The notes below the pieces were generated by a model. It had not been told where the DNA came from, did not search any database, and saw only the letters and a program-made list of their open reading frames with translations. Positions 8,615 to 16,479 of a stretch of 64,000 nucleotides of DNA are shown piece by piece; positions within the stretch are counted from its first letter, which is position 1, and the number at the start of each line of letters is the position of its first letter. Position numbers and translations under genes: made by a program. The stretch comes from Burkholderiales bacterium (GTDB lineage Bacteria; Pseudomonadota; Gammaproteobacteria; Burkholderiales; SHXO01), in assembly GCA_020854105.1 (NCBI GenBank), contig JADZGB010000022.1, positions 183,998 through 247,997 on the forward strand, in the 5' to 3' direction.

Positions 8615-8986
8615 CTACTGGGACTTGTTCTCGACGGTCGCCCCGGACAGGTCGCCGCTCCACACGTAACCCTGGACGCGATCGTCCTGATCGAGCTTGA
8701 TCTGAAGCATCTTGAACGTCGTGTTCGCCCCGCTCGGGATCTGGCCCGCACCGTAGTAGTAGGTCCACACATTGAGCCTCGAGCCGTCCGGCATCACCTC
8801 GACTCCGCGCCCATACGGCTGCCCGATCCACTGCGCCACGTCCTTGCCGGTGCTCTCGCCCGGCTGCACGCGCGCGGCGAAACTGTTGTAGTCGAAATTG
8901 CTGCCTACCTTCATGTTCGATGCGCATCCGGCCACAAACGCGGCGGCGGCAATCGCACCGGCGAGCGAACCAATCCCGTAAGCCAT
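8615..8986 (-). CDS. Small outer-membrane lipoprotein
   Basis: 123 residues. Signal sequence plus a lipobox ending AFVAGC, so the Cys near 20 would be lipidated; the next residues ASN (Ala at +2) favour outer-membrane sorting. The mature part has a GKDVAQWIGQP..VMPDGS..WTYYYG pattern reminiscent of SmpA/BamE-like folds (lipoprotein, G-x-P near a Trp/Tyr strand), but the match is only by eye. GGAGGAG lies just before the chosen ATG, two codon groups inside a longer frame. Confidence 0.83.
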   Translation of the reverse strand: MAYGIGSLAGAIAAAAFVAGCASNMKVGSNFDYNSFAARVQPGESTGKDVAQWIGQPYGRGVEVMPDGSRLNVWTYYYGAGQIPSGANTTFKMLQIKLDQDDRVQGYVWSGDLSGATVENKSQ

Positions 8987-9345
8987 GGATCTCCTCCGTG
9001 TGGTTGTCACGACGAACCTCTTCGGAATCCGCGCCGTGCGACGCGCATGCCGACGATTGCGATGCTCAGCCGTGCCCGAACACGACTGTCCTGCTGTGCG
9101 TCTGCTTCATCGGCTCGCCGCTGTCGCGTGCCGGCGACCGGTAGCCGCCGATCAGATAGTCGAACGCGGTGACCGCGTCCTGGCTTGCCGGACGGTTGGC
9201 AGTGGCGCTCGTGCCTTCCCGTTCGTTGCAGCGACCGCGCCGACGCCTGCAAAGCCCCGATTCTAACGCCGCGCGCCGCCGCGCAGCAGGACAGGCGACG
9301 CGGCGCAGTGCGCGTATCATGCCGGCTGCCTCCATCGCGGCCCAT
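8987..9345. other. Divergent intergenic region, 359 bp
   Basis: Between the lipoprotein gene and the P450 gene. Overlapping frames exist on both strands but none has a ribosome site or a recognisable product. No clear promoter or hairpin was seen. Confidence 0.5.
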
Positions 9346-10725
9346 ATGAATCAGACCGACGAACCAGCTGACCCGATACCCGCGCCGCGTGGCCTGCCCT
9401 ACTTCGGCTGCATCGCGCCCCTGCGCCGCAACCCGATGGAGTTCTTCCGTCGGATCGCGCTGCGCTTCGGCGGCATCGCGCGGGTGCCGCTGCAGGCCCG
9501 ACGCAGCCTGTTCCTCGTATCGGAGCCGAAGCTGATCAAGGAACTGCTGCTCGATCATCGCGCGCGCCTGATGAAGAACACGCGCTATCCGGCCATGCAG
9601 CGCCTGCTCGGTCAGGGTCTGCTGCTCAGCGAAGGCGAGGATTGGCGGCGGCTGCGCCTGCTCACGCAGTCCGCGTTCAAGCCGACCGAACTGAGACGCC
9701 AGGTGAACTGGATGGGCGGCTACGTCGCGCGCTACCTCGAGGGCTGGAAGCGAAACACGGAAAGCGGCGCGGCGCTCGATGCGGAGCTCGAATTCCTGCG
9801 GCTCACGCAGCTGCTCGCCGGCATTCTGGTGATCGGCCCGCGCTTCGAGGCAGAGGCGGAGGAGATGTTCGCCATCACCGAGGCGATCAAGAACAGCTGG
9901 CCGGTCCCGCCGCGCGGAATCCTGTCCGGGCTGCGCAAACCCTCGCCGGAACGCGCGCAGCGCCTGGAAGCGGCCTGCTCCGACCTGGACCGGCTGGTGC
10001 AGCATTTCATCGACCGGCAGCACAAGGCCACCACGGAGGAGGGCGGCATCCTCGGCATGCTGAAGGCCGCTGCCGAGAAGGAAGGGCAGGCGTTCACCGA
10101 CAAGGAATTGCGCGACCAGGTGGTCACGCTGTTCTTCGCCGGTTACGAGACGTCGGCCGCGTCGATGTGCTGGACGCACTATCTGCTGAGCGCGCACCCG
10201 CGGATGCGCGAGCGGCTGCTGCGTGAGGTGGACGAGCAGCTCGGCGGCCGCACCCCCGCCGGTGAGGACCTGGAGCGGCTCGAGTACGTCGAGCGCGTGC
10301 TGCAGGAGTCGCTGCGCATCTACTCGCCGATCCATTCGCTGTCGCGCGTGGCGATAGAGGACTGTCCGGTGGGCGGCTTCGTACTGCGCAAGGACTCGAC
10401 CGCGGTGGTGTCGCTGTACGCGACACACCGGCTGCCGGACTACTGGCCCGATCCGGAGCGCTTCGATCCGGAGCGCTTCACACCGGAGGCCTGTGCGGGC
10501 CGCTACGGCCTGGCCTACATTCCCTTCGCGGTCGGACATCGCAACTGCATCGGCGGCACGCTTGCCATGATGGAGGGCAAGCTCATCCTCGCGCAGGTGG
10601 CGCAGCGCTACCTCCTGGACCTCGCACCGGGCCAGCGCGTCGAGGCGATGGCGGCAACCACCATGCGTCCGCGGCATGGCATGCGCATGCACGTGCGCGC
10701 CCGCGCTGCTCAGAACGGGAGGTAG
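9346..10725 (+). CDS. Cytochrome P450
   Basis: 459-residue haem-thiolate monooxygenase. Hallmarks in order: I-helix oxygen-binding FFAGYETSAASM (about 263-275), K-helix ExxR as QESLRIYSP (about 320), the PERFDPERF meander (about 375) and the haem loop FAVGHRNCIGG with the ligand Cys near 400. Architecture is closest to CYP4/CYP102-like enzymes that hydroxylate fatty acids or alkanes (inference). No membrane anchor. The start at MNQTDEPAD is chosen because upstream in-frame codons are Arg-rich and not protein-like. No redox partner gene is adjacent. Its last 16 bases overlap the 3' end of otsA. Confidence 0.93.
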   Translation: MNQTDEPADPIPAPRGLPYFGCIAPLRRNPMEFFRRIALRFGGIARVPLQARRSLFLVSEPKLIKELLLDHRARLMKNTRYPAMQRLLGQGLLLSEGEDWRRLRLLTQSAFKPTELRRQVNWMGGYVARYLEGWKRNTESGAALDAELEFLRLTQLLAGILVIGPRFEAEAEEMFAITEAIKNSWPVPPRGILSGLRKPSPERAQRLEAACSDLDRLVQHFIDRQHKATTEEGGILGMLKAAAEKEGQAFTDKELRDQVVTLFFAGYETSAASMCWTHYLLSAHPRMRERLLREVDEQLGGRTPAGEDLERLEYVERVLQESLRIYSPIHSLSRVAIEDCPVGGFVLRKDSTAVVSLYATHRLPDYWPDPERFDPERFTPEACAGRYGLAYIPFAVGHRNCIGGTLAMMEGKLILAQVAQRYLLDLAPGQRVEAMAATTMRPRHGMRMHVRARAAQNGR

Positions 10726-12236
10726 TCGGACTCGGGCTGCGCCCCGTCCACGGGTACATGCGGAATTCCGCGCAGCTCGTGCGCGAACGCCGCGTCGAGG
10801 AAGGCGTCCAGCCACCAGTACACGTCCTGCCGCCTGATCGAGCGGCGCATCGCGCGCATGCGCGCGGCGCACTCCTCCGGCGGCATTGCCCAGGCCCGCC
10901 TGAGCGCATCGGCAACGCCCTCGATGTCGTAGGGATTGACCAGCAGAGCGCCGCGCTGCAGTTGCGTCGCGGCGCCCGCGAATTCGCTCAGGATCAGCAC
11001 GCAATCCTCCTCGATGCTGCACGCGCAGTACTCCTTCGCCACCAGGTTCATGCCATCCTTGAGCGGCGTCACCAGTGCGATGTGCGCGGCGCGATAGTAG
11101 GCGAGCAGATCGACCGCAACCAGGCTGCCATACACGTACCACACGGGCACCCAGCCTCCCGGCTTGCTGTACTCGCCGTTGATCTCGCTCACCAGCTGCT
11201 CGATCTCGAGCTTGAGCGCCTGGTAGGCGCCGATGTCCTCCCGGCTGGGCACCACCACCTGGATCAGCGACAGCCGCTCGCGCAGTTCCGGAAAACGCGC
11301 GAGCGCGTTGCGGAACGCCTTCAGCCGGTGCGGGATGCCCTTCGTATAGTCGAGCCGGTCCACGCCCAGCATCAGCCGCCGATCCGGCAGCAGGCCGTGC
11401 AGTTCGTGCACGCGCTGTGCAACTTCGGTACTGGCCGCCCGGCGCACGAACCAGTTGTAGTCGATGCTGATGGGAAAGCTGCCGATGCGCACCCTGCGCT
11501 CCGCCACCCGCACTTCGGTCACCGGACCCCGGCCGGTCAGCACGGCCTGCGGCACCAGCGCACGCACGCATTCGCTGAAGTTGCGCCGGTCGCGCTGAGT
11601 CTGGAATCCGACGAGGTCGTATTGCAGCAGTGCGTGCAGCAGCGGCATGCGCCACGGCAGCTTTACGAACACGTCCAGCGGCGGAAACGGCACGTGCAGG
11701 AAGAACGCCACGCGCGTGTCGGGCAGCAGGCTGCGCAACTCGGCCGCCACGTGCATCAGCTGATAGTCGTGCACCCACACGAAATCGCCTGCACCCGCAT
11801 GCCGCGCGACCGTTTGCGCGTAGCGCCGGTTCACCTCGCGGTAGGTGCGCCAGTACACGGGGTCGAAGTCGCACAGCGACTGCAGATCGTGGAACAGCGG
11901 CCAGATCACCCGGTTGGAGAAGCCGAGATAGAAGTCGCGCACCTCCGCCGCGTTCAACGCGACGGTCGCCATGCGATATCCCGCCTCCGCGCCGGCCTGC
12001 TGCGCCGCGCGCTCCACCGCGGGATCCCCGGCGTCCGTGCCCGGCCATCCGATCCAGGTGCCGCCGCGATTGCGCAGCACCGGCAGCAACGCCGTCACCA
12101 GTCCGCCCGAGCCCGCGCACGCGTGCCAGCCACCCTGCGCATCGCACGTCAGCACCACCGGGAGCCGGTTGGACACCACCACCAGATTGCGGCTCGCGTG
12201 GGGCTGCGCCGCCTGGGTGTCGGAGTTCGCACTCAT
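10710..12236 (-). CDS. otsA: Alpha,alpha-trehalose-phosphate synthase
   Basis: GT20 glycosyltransferase joining a nucleotide-glucose and glucose 6-phosphate to give trehalose 6-phosphate, for osmotic and desiccation protection. 508 residues. Visible signatures: VVSNRLPVV at the N-terminus, WVHDYQLM (about 131), FFLHVPFPP (about 158), [10 protein letters not shown] (about 270), the donor-site segment [14 protein letters not shown] (about 385) and [12 protein letters not shown]. No fused or adjacent trehalose-phosphatase (otsB) is in the window. Divergent from the DUF2726 gene, convergent with the P450. Confidence 0.96.
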   Translation of the reverse strand: MSANSDTQAAQPHASRNLVVVSNRLPVVLTCDAQGGWHACAGSGGLVTALLPVLRNRGGTWIGWPGTDAGDPAVERAAQQAGAEAGYRMATVALNAAEVRDFYLGFSNRVIWPLFHDLQSLCDFDPVYWRTYREVNRRYAQTVARHAGAGDFVWVHDYQLMHVAAELRSLLPDTRVAFFLHVPFPPLDVFVKLPWRMPLLHALLQYDLVGFQTQRDRRNFSECVRALVPQAVLTGRGPVTEVRVAERRVRIGSFPISIDYNWFVRRAASTEVAQRVHELHGLLPDRRLMLGVDRLDYTKGIPHRLKAFRNALARFPELRERLSLIQVVVPSREDIGAYQALKLEIEQLVSEINGEYSKPGGWVPVWYVYGSLVAVDLLAYYRAAHIALVTPLKDGMNLVAKEYCACSIEEDCVLILSEFAGAATQLQRGALLVNPYDIEGVADALRRAWAMPPEECAARMRAMRRSIRRQDVYWWLDAFLDAAFAHELRGIPHVPVDGAQPESDYLPF

Positions 12237-12259
12237 CGCCGGCCCGTATCAGTGGACAG

Positions 12260-12290
12260 TTGCATCGAAGTCCAGGCGCCGTTGTAGAAT
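12260..12290 (+). promoter_or_regulatory. possible sigma-70 promoter
   Basis: TTGCAT (12260-12265) and TAGAAT (12285-12290), 19 bases apart, upstream of the DUF2726 gene. A weak candidate. Confidence 0.3.
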
Positions 12291-12437
12291 TCGCACGAAG
12301 GCCGTGGACTCGGCGCGAGCCGTACCGCGATCCCCTGCCGCGTGCACGGGGACAGGTCGGTCCATCTCGAAGTCATGGCACGCCTCCTGCAGCAGCCCAG
12401 CGCCCTGCAATTTCGACCTCGAGCGGACCTTACGTCG

Positions 12438-13109
12438 ATGTGGTTCAACCTGCTGATCGCGGCAATTCTGCTGCTGGCCACGCTGGCAGGTTATCACCTG
12501 ATCCGTAAGCGCATCATGGGTGACAGTGTTTTGACACCTCCGCCCGAACGCAAACAGGTGTCGAAGGGTTCGCACGAACTCGAGAAGATCATCGCCGCCT
12601 ACAGGCGCGACGACGCGAATGCCGCACTCCCCGTCGCGGCGAAGGCGGCGCCACTGCAACCCCGGCGCCCCGGCCACGTGCTCGGCGCTCCGCTCGAACT
12701 GGCTGCCGCCGCCGATGCACGGACCGCCAGCTCGGCTGCGCACGTGCAGCTGCGAAAGCCGTTCCTGGCGGGCCCGAACCGCCTGCTCTACCTCGTGCTC
12801 AAGATCGGCTTGCCCGATCATCTGGTGTTTGCCAACGTGCGGCTCGCGGATTTGGTGCGTGTGGTCAATCCCGCCGCCACGCCGCAGGCACGCGCCCAGC
12901 TCGCGCAGACGCGCATCGACTTCACCGTATGCAGTCCCGAGCTCGAAGTCGTCGCGCTGCTCGACATCACCGATGGCAATCGCGCGGACGACGTGCTCAA
13001 GCGCCAGCTGGAAGCCCAGCTGACTTCGGGCGGATGCCGCTATCTGCGCATCACGCCCAACGCCATTCCCAAACCTGCACAGATCCGCACCCTGGTCTGC
13101 GGTAGCTGA
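12438..13109 (+). CDS. DUF2726 membrane-anchored protein
   Basis: 223 residues. Begins MWFNLLIAAILLLATLAGYH, an N-terminal membrane anchor with a basic RKR after it, then a linker and a C-terminal DUF2726-type domain (about 105-220) with FLAGPNRLLYLVLK and the ..CSPELEVVALLDI segment. DUF2726 is distantly related to restriction-endonuclease-like folds, and family members often carry one N-terminal helix. The role is unknown. The start is placed at the anchor, because the 32 upstream in-frame residues do not look coding. Confidence 0.8.
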   Translation: MWFNLLIAAILLLATLAGYHLIRKRIMGDSVLTPPPERKQVSKGSHELEKIIAAYRRDDANAALPVAAKAAPLQPRRPGHVLGAPLELAAAADARTASSAAHVQLRKPFLAGPNRLLYLVLKIGLPDHLVFANVRLADLVRVVNPAATPQARAQLAQTRIDFTVCSPELEVVALLDITDGNRADDVLKRQLEAQLTSGGCRYLRITPNAIPKPAQIRTLVCGS

Positions 13110-13151
13110 CCGGCAACCCACCCCGCTGCTCTGCACCGCTTCGTTCACGAG

Positions 13152-13214
13152 GGCACCGGCGCGGTTCATTACGGCACCGGCGCGGTTCACGACGGCACCG
13201 GCGCGCTTCACGAC
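13152..13214. repeat. 21-bp tandem repeat, 3 copies
   Basis: GGCACCGGCGCGGTTCATTAC, then two near-identical copies (13173-13193, 13194-13214) and a decayed fourth. The array runs into the stop codon of the DUF72 fragment. Confidence 0.85.
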
Positions 13215-13450
13215 CACACGGGCGCGTCGCCCATCGCCTGCACGCGCGCGATGAGCCCTGCGGCGTCGTACCACTGCGCGAACAGCTCCGGCCGCTGCAG
13301 CGAGTAGAACGAGCCGTTGATTTCGATGGTGGGAAACGCGCGTGAGGCGAACTCCAGTTCGCGCCGCTGCACCAGCCCCTCGGGATAGAACACACCGCGC
13401 CAGGGTGCGTAGCGCCAGCCCGATATGCCGATGAGCACGCGTCCAGCCAC
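13208..13450 (-). pseudogene. DUF72 protein, N-terminal fragment
   Basis: About 80 residues match the start of a DUF72 (YecE-like) TIM-barrel protein: VLIGISGWRYAPWRG, then EINGSFYSLQRPE. Complete DUF72 proteins are about 230-300 residues, so roughly two thirds are missing. After YDAAGLIARVQAMGDAPVW it stops, next to a 21-bp tandem repeat. I read it as a truncated, probably non-functional remnant. The start is uncertain: GTG at 13450 gives the domain alone, while an ATG at 13501 would overlap the neighbouring gene. A short functional protein cannot be excluded. Confidence 0.65.
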
Positions 13451-13461
13451 CGGGCCGTGCC

Positions 13462-13713
13462 TCAGGAGAGCGCGCGTTCGAGCTGCGGGTCGTTCTTCCA
13501 TGCGCCCCGGATGTTGAGCGCCGCCAGCGCGACCTGCAGCACGATCAGCGCGTGTGCGCCGTCATGCCATCCCCAGACGACCCGTAGTGCGTTGCCGAGC
13601 AGGAAGAACCAGAAGCCGGCACTGCGCCGCCGCCGCGACTGCGAGGCCACCAGCCAGGCCGCCAGCACGGTGACGAGCATGGCCGGCCACTGCAGGGCAT
13701 CGATCCACGCCAT
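13462..13713 (-). CDS. Small membrane protein, 83 aa
   Basis: Two to three hydrophobic helices (about 9-24, 32-46 and 52-68) around a central GFWFFLLGNALRVVWG segment, with a charged C-terminus. AGGATC immediately precedes the ATG. Located just upstream of the DUF72 remnant in the same direction. No family named with confidence; size and hydropathy recall small PQ-loop or transporter-accessory proteins. Confidence 0.65.
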   Translation of the reverse strand: MAWIDALQWPAMLVTVLAAWLVASQSRRRRSAGFWFFLLGNALRVVWGWHDGAHALIVLQVALAALNIRGAWKNDPQLERALS

Positions 13714-13779
13714 GATCCTGGAAGCGCTCCATCGCTGATCGGTTGGAGCGAGGCCGGCAAGCTCCGTGCCGGTGGCGGC

Positions 13780-15000
13780 TCAGTCGAGCACGTGCGAAAC
13801 CAGTCCGTCGGCGAGCTTGGGCTCGAACCAGGTGGACTTGGGCGGCATCACCCGCCCGGCATCGGCCACCGCCATGAGATCCCGCATGCGCGTGGGATGC
13901 AGCGAGAAGGCCGCCGCCATCTCGCCGCTGTCCACGCGCCGCTCGAGTTCGCCCAGGCCGCGTCCGCCGCCGACGAAATCGATGCGTCTGTCGGTACGCG
14001 GGTCGACGATGCCGAGCACGGGCTCGAGCAGATGATCGGCGAGCAGGCTGACATCGAGGCAGCGCACGGGATCGTCTGAGCGCGCCAGGTCTGCACGAAT
14101 GCGCAGACGGTGCCAGGCGCCCGCCAGGTACAGGCCGAACTCGCCCGGCCCGGCCGGGCGCACCGCGCCGCCGGCCTGCTCGACGCTGAACGCCTGTCCG
14201 ATGCGCGCGAGGAATTGCGCTGCCGTCATGCCGTGCAGATCCCGCACCAGCCGGTTGTAGTCGAGGATGCGCATCTGATGATGCGCAAACGCAACGGCGA
14301 GAAAACGCTGCGCACTGGCCTGCCCGCGGCGCGCGGCCGCCACGCGCGAGGCAGCGGCGGACCGGTGGTGGCCGTCGGCGATGTACAGCACCGGCATCGC
14401 ATCGAAGGCGCGCGTCAGCGTCGCGATGGCGGGTGCGTCATCCACCACCCAGATCGCATGCCGCACACCGCCGTCGGCCTCGACGTCGGTGGCCGGAGGC
14501 CGCTGCGTCCAGCGCCCCAGGATGTCGTCGACTTCGGGTGCGTCCGGATAGGCGAGCAGCACCGGTCCGGTCTGCGCGTCCAGGGCCTCGATCTGGCGCA
14601 CCCGATCGTCCTCCTTGTCGGGACGCGTGTACTCGTGCCTGCGGATGCGATTGCTGTCGTAGTCGGCGACCGCGGCCGTCAGCGCGAGTCCGATCTGAGT
14701 GTGCGAGGCGGTGCGCAGCCGGTAGACGTAGAAGCACGGGCGTGCATCGCGGCGCAGAACCCCATGCGCGATCATCCCGCGCAGGTTCTCCGCGGCCTTC
14801 GCATACACCTGCGGCGCGAACGGATCGGTGTCGGCAGGCAGATCGATCTCCGGTTTGGAGATGTGCAGGAAACTCCAGCGCTTGCCTGCAGCGCGCTCGC
14901 GCGCCTCGGCACTGCTCAGAACGTCATAGGGCGGCGCGGCGACTTCGGCCGCATGTTCCGGGGCGGGCCGCAGGCCGGCAAAGGGATGAATGAGCTGCAA
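13780..15000 (-). CDS. DUF1015 family protein
   Basis: 406 residues, the usual length for DUF1015 (SERPIN-like/COG4198) proteins, from a TTG start. The start is inferred: the recognisable N-terminus QLIHPFAGLRPAPEHA follows a TTG that has a GGAAG site about 9 bases upstream, and no ATG or GTG lies near. Conserved family features are AAPPYDVL, NRIRRHEYTRPDKEDDR (about 120), the YIADGHHRSAAA motif (about 215) and the C-terminal PPKSTWFEPKLADGL. Members are often linked with serine or phosphonate metabolism; the function is not settled. Confidence 0.87.
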   Translation of the reverse strand: MQLIHPFAGLRPAPEHAAEVAAPPYDVLSSAEARERAAGKRWSFLHISKPEIDLPADTDPFAPQVYAKAAENLRGMIAHGVLRRDARPCFYVYRLRTASHTQIGLALTAAVADYDSNRIRRHEYTRPDKEDDRVRQIEALDAQTGPVLLAYPDAPEVDDILGRWTQRPPATDVEADGGVRHAIWVVDDAPAIATLTRAFDAMPVLYIADGHHRSAAASRVAAARRGQASAQRFLAVAFAHHQMRILDYNRLVRDLHGMTAAQFLARIGQAFSVEQAGGAVRPAGPGEFGLYLAGAWHRLRIRADLARSDDPVRCLDVSLLADHLLEPVLGIVDPRTDRRIDFVGGGRGLGELERRVDSGEMAAAFSLHPTRMRDLMAVADAGRVMPPKSTWFEPKLADGLVSHVLD

Positions 15001-15154
15001 GGCAGGTACTTCCGCGCAAAGCCACGATTCTAACCTGCGCTGCGCCGCAGGCAGGGTCCTTGCAGGACGGGCCGCGCAAGCGCCCGATTTCCCTGGAAAA
15101 TCGGGCGCGAAAGTAGTTGCACGACGACAGCACTGACCATAGGCGTCGCTTTCC

Positions 15155-16408
15155 ATGCTCTCTGCCGCCCAGCACGAACCGATCGCCGACCTGGCACACG
15201 TCCTTTCGCGCAGCATCACCGGCCTGCTCCCTCCGTTGCTCGTGCTCGCGCTCGCGCACTGGTGCGGGCCGATCCTCGCCAGGCACCTGCCCACGTCGCT
15301 CGCCGGCCTGCGCGTGTGGGGTCCGGCAATGGTGTTGTTCCTCGGCGCCACGCTCGCGCTGACGTTCAACCGGGGGCGCATGGTGGTCGCGGCGCTGTCG
15401 CTCGCGGGCGCCTATCTCGCCTACCATCTGCAGTTCCGGCAGGGGATGGATGCATTCACAGGCCGGGCCGTGTACGCAGCAGCCTGCGTGCTGGTGCCGC
15501 TCAATCTCGCCGCACTGAGCCTGCTCCATGAACGCGGAATCTTCACCTTCTACGGCATGCGGCGCGTCCTGGCCCTGCTGCTGCAGGCGGTACTCATCGG
15601 CTGGATCGCGATGAGCGCACAGACGGAGCTGGTGGACTGGATGTATGCCGCCGCCCCAGGGCTTCCGCTTCCGGCCTCGCCCATCCCGGATGCCGGGTTG
15701 CTGCTCATGGCGGCCGGCTGCCTGGTCACCGCCTGGCGTGCGGTGCGCGCGCGTTCGGCACTCGATGCCGGACTGGCCGGGGCGCTGGTGGCGTTCGCGC
15801 TCGCCTGTCACAGCGTGCAGCAGCCGCTGCTGTTCGCCGTATACATGGGCGCTGGGGGCGGCGCACTGGCGGTCGCCGTCCTGCAGGACAGCTTCCGCCT
15901 GGCATTCCGCGACGAACTCACCGGCCTGCCGAGCCGGCGCGCGCTCAACGAACGCATGATGGCACTGGGCAATCACTACGTCATCGCCATGGTGGACGTC
16001 GACCACTTCAAACGGTTCAACGACACGTACGGACACGGACTGGGGGATCACGTGCTGCGCATGGTGTCGGCCAAGCTCGATCGCGTAGGCGGCGGTGCGC
16101 GCGTCTATCGGTTCGGCGGCGAGGAATTCGCCATCGTCTTCCCGGGCAAGCGCGTGCATCAGGTATGGCAGCGCCTCGAGAAGCTGCGCCGGCAGATCGC
16201 TGCGCATGCGGTGGTGCCGCGGGCGCCGGTACGCGATCCTTCGCGCCAGGGCAGCGGTCCCGCCGACAGCCTCACCGTGCTCGTGAGCGTCAGTGTCGGC
16301 GTGGCCGAGCGCAGCGAACGTGCCATGGCGCCTGGCGACGTGCTCGTCGCCGCCGATCGCGCCCTCTACCGCGCCAAGCACAGGGGACGCAACCGCCTGA
16401 GCCTGTGA
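15155..16408 (+). CDS. Membrane-bound diguanylate cyclase (GGDEF)
   Basis: 417 residues. Six to seven membrane helices (about 15-240) form an uncharacterised sensor, followed by a GGDEF domain making cyclic di-GMP. The active-site motif is intact as RFGGEEF (about 327), with DVDHFKRFND (Mg2+ Asp, about 284) and a DELTGLPSRRAL N-terminus. The four residues at the usual inhibitory-site position are GGGA instead of RxxD, so product inhibition through that site is unlikely. No EAL domain. Stands between DUF1015 (divergent) and the next gene. Confidence 0.93.
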   Translation: MLSAAQHEPIADLAHVLSRSITGLLPPLLVLALAHWCGPILARHLPTSLAGLRVWGPAMVLFLGATLALTFNRGRMVVAALSLAGAYLAYHLQFRQGMDAFTGRAVYAAACVLVPLNLAALSLLHERGIFTFYGMRRVLALLLQAVLIGWIAMSAQTELVDWMYAAAPGLPLPASPIPDAGLLLMAAGCLVTAWRAVRARSALDAGLAGALVAFALACHSVQQPLLFAVYMGAGGGALAVAVLQDSFRLAFRDELTGLPSRRALNERMMALGNHYVIAMVDVDHFKRFNDTYGHGLGDHVLRMVSAKLDRVGGGARVYRFGGEEFAIVFPGKRVHQVWQRLEKLRRQIAAHAVVPRAPVRDPSRQGSGPADSLTVLVSVSVGVAERSERAMAPGDVLVAADRALYRAKHRGRNRLSL

Positions 16409-16435
16409 CTGCTACGCCCGTCCGGGCAGCGATCG

Positions 16436-16457
16436 CAGCCGCTTAGAATGGCGGCTG
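16436..16457 (+). terminator. possible hairpin after the GGDEF gene
   Basis: CAGCCGC (16436-16442), 8-base loop, GCGGCTG (16451-16457), starting 28 bases after the stop. There is no T-run, so it is a weak terminator candidate. Confidence 0.4.
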
Positions 16458-16479
16458 TCCCACTAAGCTATATCCATCG

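Noticed and set aside
9066..9335. 89-codon minus-strand frame in the P450-lipoprotein gap
   Set aside because: Arg-rich start, no ribosome site, no family; cannot be supported as a gene.
9007..12147. Minus-strand open frame of about 1046 codons
   Set aside because: Overlaps P450 (antisense) and otsA (other frame). No recognisable product.
13152..13214. Regular repeats that might be read as a CRISPR array
   Set aside because: Units are 21 bp, contiguous and without spacers; it is an ordinary tandem repeat. The same applies to the arrays at 2872, 17068 and 51170.
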